14,900 nt of DNA from Anaerolineales bacterium (GTDB lineage Bacteria > Chloroflexota > Anaerolineae > Promineifilales > Promineifilaceae). Below the pieces are notes generated by a model. That model saw only the letters and a list, made by a program, of their open reading frames with translations, made no database searches and had not been told where the DNA came from. The translations under genes were made by a program, and so were the position numbers. Below, piece after piece: positions 1 through 4,683 of the stretch. How positions within the stretch are numbered: the first letter of the stretch is position 1; every line of letters starts with the position of its first letter. The stretch lies in contig JAGQGA010000061.1 of assembly GCA_020432595.1 (NCBI GenBank), positions 1 through 14,900 on the forward strand. Direction: 5' to 3'.

Positions 1-2
1 CC

Positions 3-30
3 TACCGATTACCGTTTACTGATTACTGGA
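3..30. repeat. Heptamer repeat, TACTGAT family
   Basis: Four consecutive 7-nt units (TACCGAT, TACCGTT, TACTGAT, TACTGGA) with exact period 7. The same family recurs at 4623-4657 and 9284-9318. It lies in the gap downstream of the Asp23-family gene and may continue beyond the window edge. Confidence 0.85.
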
Positions 31-60
31 ACACTCGCTTCGCTTATTTGCTAAATGTTA

Positions 61-85
61 GGTTGCTTTCATTATGCAGGCAACC
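61..85 (-). terminator. Weak hairpin downstream of the Asp23-family gene
   Basis: Arms GGTTGC (61-66) and GCAACC (80-85) flank a 13-nt loop just after the stop codon of the minus-strand gene. Read on the minus strand the hairpin is followed by TAACATTTA, which is not a proper U-run. It could help end transcription, but the evidence is weak. Confidence 0.3.
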
Positions 86-97
86 CTTGCATTGGGT

Positions 98-466
98 CTA
101 ACCGTTTGTCCGTGGCTCTTTGCTCATGCGAAGCCCCTGCACATAGACATTGACGGAATGGACGGGCCAGCCGACCGCCTTTTCTACGTGAAATTTAACG
201 GTGTGCTGGATGCTTCCCGCCACGGCTTTAATCCGTACACCATATTCGACGATGACATAAACGTCAATGACAATTTCGTTGTCGAGTGAGGAAACTTCAA
301 TGCCCCGGCGGCTGTCGCGGGACAGGGCGCGAGCAATGCCATCGGCCAGGTTTTTGCTCGCCATGCCAACCACACCATAACATTGGTTGATGGCTTGGCT
401 GGCAATGGTGGCAACGGTGGCGGATGAAATGTCAATAGTCCCCAGGGACTCATCTTTTGTGGGCAT
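98..466 (-). CDS. Asp23/Gls24 family protein (YloU-like)
   Basis: A 122-residue protein with the Asp23/Gls24 pattern: an N-terminal 'GTIDISSATVATIASQAI' segment, a 'CYGVVGMA' core, then 'IVIDVYVIVEYGVRI' and a C-terminal 'VNVYVQGL' strand. Family members are small envelope-stress or membrane-associated proteins, and their molecular function is poorly defined. The ATG is supported by GGAG seven bases upstream. It is divergent from rpmB. In Bacillus and other Firmicutes rpmB is likewise divergent from yloU, with yloV/fakA (a DegV-partner fatty-acid or DAK-type kinase) next, so such a kinase gene could lie left of the window; that is inference. Length is normal for the YloU branch. Family membership is secure, function is not. 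Confidence 0.85.
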   Translation of the reverse strand: MPTKDESLGTIDISSATVATIASQAINQCYGVVGMASKNLADGIARALSRDSRRGIEVSSLDNEIVIDVYVIVEYGVRIKAVAGSIQHTVKFHVEKAVGWPVHSVNVYVQGLRMSKEPRTNG

Positions 467-479
467 GGTTAAACTCCAT

Positions 480-508
480 TTGCAAAAATAAACGTCCTCG
501 CTTATAAT
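480..508 (+). promoter_or_regulatory. Sigma70-type promoter of rpmB
   Basis: A -35-like TTGCAA (480-485), a 17-nt spacer and a perfect -10 TATAAT (503-508). Transcription would start near 515 and give a leader of about 70 nt before rpmB. The -10 region reads as a TATAAG-like box on the other strand, so it may also serve the divergent Asp23-family gene. Confidence 0.7.
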
Positions 509-539
509 TTTCCCTGCTCATTTTAAGAAGCAACTTCGG

Positions 540-574
540 AGCGACCCTGGTGGTCGCTTTTAATTTGTCAGGGT
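540..574 (+). promoter_or_regulatory. rpmB leader with two exclusive hairpins (attenuator candidate)
   Basis: A 7-bp stem AGCGACC (540-546) / GGTCGCT (552-558) is followed at once by TTTTAATTT, as in an intrinsic terminator. It lies downstream of the promoter and upstream of rpmB, so it can only act on rpmB. A second pairing, ACCCTG (544-549) with CAGGGT (569-574), shares bases with the first stem and ends just before the Shine-Dalgarno sequence AAGGTG (575-580). The two structures cannot form together. This suggests control by premature termination or translation; the mechanism is inferred. Confidence 0.55.
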
Positions 575-585
575 AAGGTGAAATT

Positions 586-768
586 ATGGCTAAATGTCAA
601 ATCTGTGGCAAGGGGCCGATGTCGGGCCAAAATGTGAGTTTCTCGCAGAGAAAGACAAAGCGGCAGTTTAAGCCGAATGTGCAAAAGGCTACTTTCTGGG
701 AAAACGGCCGTAAAATTCGCAAGAACGTTTGCACTCGTTGCTTGAAAACCACAGCTAAGTCCGCTTAG
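586..768 (+). CDS. rpmB: 50S ribosomal protein L28
   Basis: A 60-residue L28 of the large ribosomal subunit. The N-terminus '[11 protein letters not shown]' and the '[10 protein letters not shown]' and '[13 protein letters not shown]' segments are typical. Cysteines C4, C7, C49 and C52 form two CxxC pairs, so this is the zinc-binding (C+) form. The ATG is preceded by AAGGTG with a 5-nt gap. It appears to be a single-gene transcript: its own promoter at 480-508, a leader hairpin, and a strong terminator at 842-865. One ACGGCCGT palindrome (704-711) encodes Asn-Gly-Arg in the middle of the protein. A 12-bp direct repeat (757-768 and 772-783) covers the stop codon. Confidence 0.97.
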   Translation: MAKCQICGKGPMSGQNVSFSQRKTKRQFKPNVQKATFWENGRKIRKNVCTRCLKTTAKSA

Positions 769-841
769 CCCAAGTCCGCTTAGGTTTTTAATGTAAGTTA
801 GCAACTTGTGCAACGTTGTTAACCAAACATTCGCAAAAGAT

Positions 842-865
842 GCCAGCCAGCGTGCTGGCTTTTTT
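842..865 (+). terminator. Intrinsic terminator of rpmB
   Basis: GCCAGC (842-847), a 6-nt loop and GCTGGC (854-859) run into a T-tract (860-865). A longer AGCCAGC/GCTGGCT pairing with a 2-nt loop is also possible. It separates rpmB from the convergent mevalonate kinase gene. Confidence 0.85.
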
Positions 866-873
866 GTTTTACG

Positions 874-1830
874 CTACTGCAAAACGGTAGTAAGGACACT
901 TTTGGCTCCGGCGGCGGTGAGGGCAGCAGAAACGGCCGTTTTCCCCTCCTCATCCTCCCCATCCGCCAACAGCGCAATCATATTTCCGCCGCGCCCCGCG
1001 CCACTTAGTTTGGCTCCGACGGCTCCAGCCGCCAGTGCCGCTGCTACCAGCCGCTCCAGTTCCGGCGAAGAAACCGTCATCTCCTGCAAAACCGCCTGAT
1101 TTTCCTGCATCAAGCCGCCAAGCTGCGCCGTCGCCCCTTGCTCAATGGCCTGCCGGGCGGCCACCGCAATTTGCCCACAAGCCGTAAATAGTGCTGCAAA
1201 CCGATTTGGGTCAGCCTCCCACTGCCGCCGCACGTCTCCCACCACTTCTTTTGTGGCACTGCGGATGCCGGTATCGGCCACTAGCAGCGTCAGCGGTTTG
1301 GCAACGGTAAAGGTTTCGATGCGGTTGTGCGGCTGCTGGCGCACAAAATAAACGGGCTGTTCGTAGGTGACAACGGTGTTGTCTATGCCGCTGGGGGTGC
1401 CGTGATGGATTTTTTCCACTTCATAGGTCATGGCCGACACCCATTCGTTGGTGAGCAGGTGGCCGTGGCCGACAAACTGCGTAACGGCGCGGATGGCGGC
1501 GGCAGCAATGGCGGCTCCGCTGCCCAGCCCGCTGGCAATGGGGATGTCGCTGCTAACGGTGATGGTCATGTCGGGCAGGTGGGGCAAGCGGGTGGCGGCT
1601 TTGACGAGATAAACGGCCGTTGCCAGCGCATCCTCCCTGTCCTCCTCAAGCAGCCATTTTTCCACCCCCAAATCCGGTGCCACCAACTTTATACCTGGCT
1701 GTTGCCCAGCCTCTACTGTTGCCCGCGCCCGCACCTGCGAAACAGGAATGGCAATAGCCGGTTGCCCATAGACAACAGCATGTTCACCAAACAGGATAAC
1801 TTTTCCGGGAGCAGTTGCAGTAATTGACAA
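874..1830 (-). CDS. mvk: Mevalonate kinase (GHMP kinase)
   Basis: A 318-residue cytoplasmic GHMP kinase that phosphorylates mevalonate with ATP in the mevalonate route to isopentenyl diphosphate. Motif 1 'PGKVILFGEHAVVYG' is at residues 8-22. The ATP loop 'PIASGLGSGAAIAAA' is at about 97-111. 'HHGTPSGIDN' (142-151) carries the catalytic Asp150. Motif 3 'KLSGAGRGG' is at 274-282. Length fits the family. The start is a TTG at 1828-1830, because no in-frame ATG lies between an upstream stop and the APGK motif and homologues begin a few residues before it. No clear Shine-Dalgarno is visible, and heptamer repeats begin only 11 bases upstream. Two ACGGCCGT copies both encode Thr-Ala-Val. It is last in a minus-strand series after alr and the UbiA gene, but separated by a repeat-filled gap. 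Confidence 0.93.
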   Translation of the reverse strand: MSITATAPGKVILFGEHAVVYGQPAIAIPVSQVRARATVEAGQQPGIKLVAPDLGVEKWLLEEDREDALATAVYLVKAATRLPHLPDMTITVSSDIPIASGLGSGAAIAAAAIRAVTQFVGHGHLLTNEWVSAMTYEVEKIHHGTPSGIDNTVVTYEQPVYFVRQQPHNRIETFTVAKPLTLLVADTGIRSATKEVVGDVRRQWEADPNRFAALFTACGQIAVAARQAIEQGATAQLGGLMQENQAVLQEMTVSSPELERLVAAALAAGAVGAKLSGAGRGGNMIALLADGEDEEGKTAVSAALTAAGAKSVLTTVLQ

Positions 1831-1840
1831 AGGCGTTTTG

Positions 1841-1868
1841 GGAAATTGGAGATTGGAGATTAGAGATT
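1841..1868. repeat. Heptamer repeat, GGAGATT family (left arm)
   Basis: Units GGAAATT, GGAGATT, GGAGATT and AGAGATT in exact period 7. An inverted array lies at 2031-2057, so the whole mvk-UbiA gap can be drawn as nested inverted repeats. Confidence 0.85.
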
Positions 1869-1916
1869 AATTGGTTGTTTACAAAATAACTGGGCAAAAA
1901 AGCAAGAAGCTTCTCA

Positions 1917-2000
1917 TGTCATTCCGAGGTCCTCCGAGGAATCTTTCCGCTTCTTTGAGGTGAAAGATTCCTCGCTCCGAAGACTTCGCTCGGAATGACA
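1917..2000. repeat. 84-bp palindromic element (REP/MITE-like)
   Basis: Outer arms TGTCATTCCGAG (1917-1928) and CTCGGAATGACA (1989-2000) are perfect 12-bp inverted repeats. Inner arms GAGGAATCTTTC (1936-1947) and GAAAGATTCCTC (1962-1973) are another perfect 12-bp pair around a 14-nt loop. It contains no ORF. It sits between two inverted heptamer arrays in the gap between the UbiA and mvk genes. 'CATTCCGAG..GAGGAATC' intergenic repeats are common in several bacterial phyla; this looks like one of them. Confidence 0.8.
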
Positions 2001-2030
2001 TTGACCCGATTAATTTGTTAACCCACTAAA

Positions 2031-2057
2031 AATCTCCAATCTCTAGTCTCTAATCCC
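2031..2057. repeat. Heptamer repeat, GGAGATT family (right, inverted arm)
   Basis: Units AATCTCC, AATCTCT, AGTCTCT and AATCCCC, the reverse complement of the 1841-1868 type. The array ends about five bases before the stop codon of the UbiA-family gene. Confidence 0.85.
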
Positions 2058-2062
2058 CCATC

Positions 2063-2932
2063 TCAAAAAATATAGAGCGCAATAAAAGCCACTAGCGTAA
2101 ACAGCACAATGGTAAGCTGTAACGGACGGTCGCGCAGCACAATTTCTTCCGGTGCGCCGCCTTCTTCACGCACATAAATCAGGTACATGTAGCGGAAAAG
2201 GGCATAGAGCAAGAAGGGAATGGTCAGCATCATCGAATGGTTTTCCGGCAGCCCCTCGGCCAGAAAGGTGTAGAGGGTGTAGGAAACGATGGCACTGGTG
2301 GTGACTATGGTCAACATACGGTCAATCAGATCCAAGGTATATTCTTCGAGAATGGCGCGGTGGTTGCCCGCGTTTTGCCCCAGCAGCACCAGCTCATGCC
2401 GCCGCTTGCCCAAAATCATAAACAGCGCCAGAAAGCCACCAAAGACATAGAGCCAGGGAGAAAAGCGCTGTACCTGGATGATGGTGACACCGGCGGCGAT
2501 TCGCAGCACAAAGCCGGCCGCTACCAGCGAAACATCGAGCAGGACGACGTGCTTGAGCCAAAAGGTGTAGGCGATTTGAATGGCAAGATAGCTAGCGAGG
2601 ATGAGGGTGAACGGGGGAGAAAGCCAGTAGCCCGCCATCAGGCTCCCCGCCGCTAACAGCGGAGAGACGATACGCGCCAGGGTGGGGCTGAGCCGGCCGG
2701 ATGGCAACGGCCGTTTTTTCTTTATCGGATGCTGCCGGTCGCTTTCAATGTCGGCCAAGTCGTTCATCATGTAGACGGCACTGGACATGAGACACAGCAG
2801 CACAAAAGCGGCCAGCGTGTGCAGCACGCTGCGCTCATTGGCTAACTGACTGTCAAAAAACAGTGCCACAAAGACAAATACATTTTTGGGCCACTGGCGC
2901 GGCCGCATGGTTTCTAATAATGCCAACAACAA
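2063..2932 (-). CDS. UbiA-family prenyltransferase, decaprenyl-phosphate phosphoribosyltransferase-like
   Basis: A polytopic membrane protein of up to 289 residues. The N-terminal 'MRPRQWPKN' and the aspartate motif 'NDLADIESDRQHP' (N57-P69) mark the UbiA superfamily. 'KKKRPLPSG', 'FWLKHVVLLDV', 'AGFVLRIAAG' and 'LGKRRHELVLL' are characteristic of the DPPR-synthase branch (Rv3806c-like), which joins phosphoribosyl diphosphate to polyprenyl phosphate. At least seven hydrophobic segments follow. The exact substrate is not provable here. The start is uncertain: TTG at 2930-2932 keeps the 'LLxLLExMRPRQW' N-terminus seen in the family, while the first ATG is at 2908 (281 residues). Neither has a strong Shine-Dalgarno. 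The frame continues directly from the alr stop codon, 36 nt upstream, consistent with one transcript. One palindrome encodes Arg-Pro-Leu. Confidence 0.85.
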   Translation of the reverse strand: MLLALLETMRPRQWPKNVFVFVALFFDSQLANERSVLHTLAAFVLLCLMSSAVYMMNDLADIESDRQHPIKKKRPLPSGRLSPTLARIVSPLLAAGSLMAGYWLSPPFTLILASYLAIQIAYTFWLKHVVLLDVSLVAAGFVLRIAAGVTIIQVQRFSPWLYVFGGFLALFMILGKRRHELVLLGQNAGNHRAILEEYTLDLIDRMLTIVTTSAIVSYTLYTFLAEGLPENHSMMLTIPFLLYALFRYMYLIYVREEGGAPEEIVLRDRPLQLTIVLFTLVAFIALYIF

Positions 2933-2968
2933 CTCGTATCTCGCTTTGATTTTAGACAGAGAGGAAGT

Positions 2969-4156
2969 TTAGCGCGAAACGGCCGTTTTTTCGACTTTTG
3001 CCAGATCGCCTTTATACAAACGCGGCACGCGAGTATTGATGTTGGTCAAAATCTCATAGGGAATGGTATTGGCCCAGCTTGCCAGTTCCTCAACAGTGAT
3101 AGTTGCCGAACCACTTTCCCCCAGCAGCAGTACCCCATCCCCGTTGTAGGCTGTTTCCCATTCAATGTTGACCATCAGCTGATCCATGCAAATGCGCCCC
3201 ACCACCGGGTAACGTTTACCGCGAATGATCACCTCGGCCTGCCCCGACATAGCGCGAAAGTAGCCATCGCCATACCCCACCGGGACTGTCACCACCCGCA
3301 CCAGGTGATCGCTTTGCCAGGTCGAGCCATAGCTGACGGGATGGTTGGGCTGCACCACCTTGAAATAGACTACATGGGATTTCCAACTGAGTGCCGGCCG
3401 AACGGGAACGGTGCGCGGCAAATCGGCAGCCGGGTACACGCCATAGAGCAAAATGCCGGCGCGTACCAAGTTAAAATGGCTTTCGGGAAGCTGCAAAATG
3501 GCTCCAGAGTTGGCAATGTGGCACAGCGGGGGGCGGGGCAGGTTGTTCTCGTCATAAAACCCCAGCACCTCGTTAAACCGCGCCAACTGCACCCGCGCCG
3601 ACGTTAAATCCAGGTCATCGGCGTTGGCAAAGTGGGAGTAGATGCCCTCGACGGTGGTGTGACGGCAGGTAACGGCCGTTTCCAGCAGCTCCCACGCACT
3701 GTAATAATGCACCCCAATCCGCTCCATCCCCGTGTCAATCTTCAAGTGAACCTTGGCTCGCACCCCCCACTGCGCTGCCGCCGCATCAATTTGCCGCAGC
3801 TTCTCCACCGATGAGGCCGTCAACGTCAGCCCATACTGCAAAAACAGCGGAATCTGGTTGCCAATGATCCCGCCCAGCACCAAAATGGGGGTTTCAATCC
3901 CCGCCTGCCGCAGCATGATTGCCTCTTCCAAAAAGGCCACACCAAAATAGGGTGCGCCCAGGCTGGCTAGGTGACGAGCCACCGGCACCAGCCCATGCCC
4001 ATAGGCATTGGCCTTGAGAATGGGCATGACGCTGGCCGGCTGGGTGGCAGCGACAATGGCGCGATAATTGTCTGTCAGCCGCGCCAAATCAACTTCAACA
4101 TAAGTTGGACGAACAATTTCCTGTTCACTGATGGTTGGTTCGTTAATGGCAAACAT
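2969..4156 (-). CDS. alr: Alanine racemase
   Basis: A PLP enzyme that interconverts L- and D-alanine for peptidoglycan. With the chosen start it has 395 residues. The PLP lysine lies in 'ILKANAYGHG' (K48) near the N-terminus. The C-terminal domain shows 'VSYGSTW' with the catalytic tyrosine, 'VPVGYGDGY' and 'GRICMDQLMVN'. The ATG at 4154-4156 (MFAINEPT) is preferred over an upstream one at 4255, because the extension would translate heptamer repeats at 4173-4224 and has no family counterpart. No obvious Shine-Dalgarno precedes it; the repeats start 17 nt upstream. The UbiA-family gene follows after 36 nt. Two palindromes encode Thr-Ala-Val, one only a few residues from the stop. Confidence 0.95.
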   Translation of the reverse strand: MFAINEPTISEQEIVRPTYVEVDLARLTDNYRAIVAATQPASVMPILKANAYGHGLVPVARHLASLGAPYFGVAFLEEAIMLRQAGIETPILVLGGIIGNQIPLFLQYGLTLTASSVEKLRQIDAAAAQWGVRAKVHLKIDTGMERIGVHYYSAWELLETAVTCRHTTVEGIYSHFANADDLDLTSARVQLARFNEVLGFYDENNLPRPPLCHIANSGAILQLPESHFNLVRAGILLYGVYPAADLPRTVPVRPALSWKSHVVYFKVVQPNHPVSYGSTWQSDHLVRVVTVPVGYGDGYFRAMSGQAEVIIRGKRYPVVGRICMDQLMVNIEWETAYNGDGVLLLGESGSATITVEELASWANTIPYEILTNINTRVPRLYKGDLAKVEKTAVSR

Positions 4157-4172
4157 GACCAGATTGTATCTT

Positions 4173-4224
4173 GGAGATTGGAGATTGGAGATTGCAAGCC
4201 ATAAATCTCTAATCTCCAATCCCC
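4173..4224. repeat. Inverted pair of GGAGATT heptamer arrays upstream of alr
   Basis: Three perfect GGAGATT units (4173-4193), a 10-nt spacer, then AATCTCT, AATCTCC and AATCCCC (4204-4224). The arms can pair with few mismatches. The array lies between the alr start codon and the gcvP promoter region and would be in the leader of an alr transcript. Confidence 0.88.
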
Positions 4225-4231
4225 AAATAGG

Positions 4232-4260
4232 TTGCACCATGACCACGCCAGACATACAAT
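4232..4260 (+). promoter_or_regulatory. Candidate promoter of the glycine riboswitch-gcvP transcript
   Basis: TTGCAC (4232-4237), a 17-nt spacer and TACAAT (4255-4260) precede the riboswitch by about 45 nt. A consensus TTGACA lies at 4272-4277 but has no good -10 at normal spacing. This candidate relies mainly on the -10. Confidence 0.45.
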
Positions 4261-4303
4261 TGGCTTATTTGTTGACAGATAAACAACTGAATAGGGTAAA
4301 CGG

Positions 4304-4557
4304 CCGTTCGGGAGAGAACGGAGTGGTGTTTAGAGATTAGAGATTAGAGATTAGGTATACCAATCTCCAATTCACCAATCGCCAATCCCCACCAAGTCGC
4401 CGAAGGGGCAAGCCCAAGCGGGTGAAACTCTCAGGCAAAAGGACCGGGCGGAAAGTACCTCTCTGAAAAGCGAGTTGGCATCATTGCCACCCCGCACCGA
4501 AGGGGCAAACTCAATGGCGAACGCCATTGCCAAATCTCTCAGGTTAATGACAGAAGG
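4304..4557 (+). promoter_or_regulatory. Tandem glycine riboswitch upstream of gcvP
   Basis: Two glycine aptamers. Aptamer 1: P1 CCGTTCGG (4304-4311) pairs with CCGGGCGG (4444-4451). GAGAG (4312-4316) pairs with CTCTC (4428-4432). The core GCCGAAGGGGCAA begins at 4399, and CTCAGGCAAAAGGAC follows the CTCTC. Aptamer 2: P1 CCTCTCTG (4458-4465) with CAGAAGG (4551-4557), hairpin GGCA/TGCC near 4477-4488, core CACCGAAGGGGCAAAC from 4495, and ATCTCTCAGG at 4534-4543. The 3' strand of the second P1 shares AGG with the 5' arm of the terminator at 4555, so glycine binding would block termination: an ON switch for glycine cleavage. The variable stem of aptamer 1 is enlarged by heptamer repeats. Part of the P1 stem is an ACGGCCGT copy (4300-4307). 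Confidence 0.92.
4332..4390. repeat. Heptamer array inside glycine aptamer 1
   Basis: Three perfect AGAGATT units (4332-4352), AGGTATACC, then AATCTCC, an 8-nt AATTCACC, AATCGCC and AATCCCC (to 4390). The arms can fold on each other with GAGATT/AATCTC at the tip. The array lies between the conserved GAGAG and the GCCGAAGGGGCAA core of the aptamer, where glycine riboswitches carry a variable stem. Confidence 0.85.
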
Positions 4558-4592
4558 CGCGTACAGCAATTTTGCTGCTACGCGCCTTTTTT
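4555..4592 (+). terminator. Riboswitch expression platform terminator
   Basis: AGGCGCGTA (4555-4563) pairs with TACGCGCCT (4579-4587), extended inside by CAGCA/TGCTG, and is followed by six T (4587-4592). Its first bases overlap the P1 stem of the second glycine aptamer, giving a choice between P1 and the terminator. Confidence 0.92.
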
Positions 4593-4622
4593 ATTGGTTA
4601 CCCAGTCATCGTTAACCATAAC

Positions 4623-4657
4623 AACTGATCACTGTTTACTGATTACCGATAACTGTC
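4623..4657. repeat. Heptamer repeat, TACTGAT family
   Basis: Five units in exact period 7 (AACTGAT, CACTGTT, TACTGAT, TACCGAT, AACTGTC) between the riboswitch terminator and the gcvP ribosome binding site. They would be transcribed in the gcvP leader. Confidence 0.85.
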
Positions 4658-4683
4658 CCATCCCATTCCTACTGGAGAAAACC

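Noticed and set aside
4157..4255. 33-residue N-terminal extension of alanine racemase
   Set aside because: It translates heptamer repeats and has no counterpart in the family; the start at 4156 gives normal length.
4272..4277. TTGACA as the main gcvP -35 box
   Set aside because: No acceptable -10 lies 16-18 nt downstream; the TTGCAC/TACAAT pair upstream is better, though this is not excluded.
4173..4390. CRISPR-like array
   Set aside because: Units are 7 nt, contiguous and degenerate, with no spacers of constant length and no cas genes.
4594..4683. 30-residue N-terminal extension of gcvP
   Set aside because: It begins at the riboswitch terminator and reads through heptamer repeats; GGAG before 4684 sets the start.
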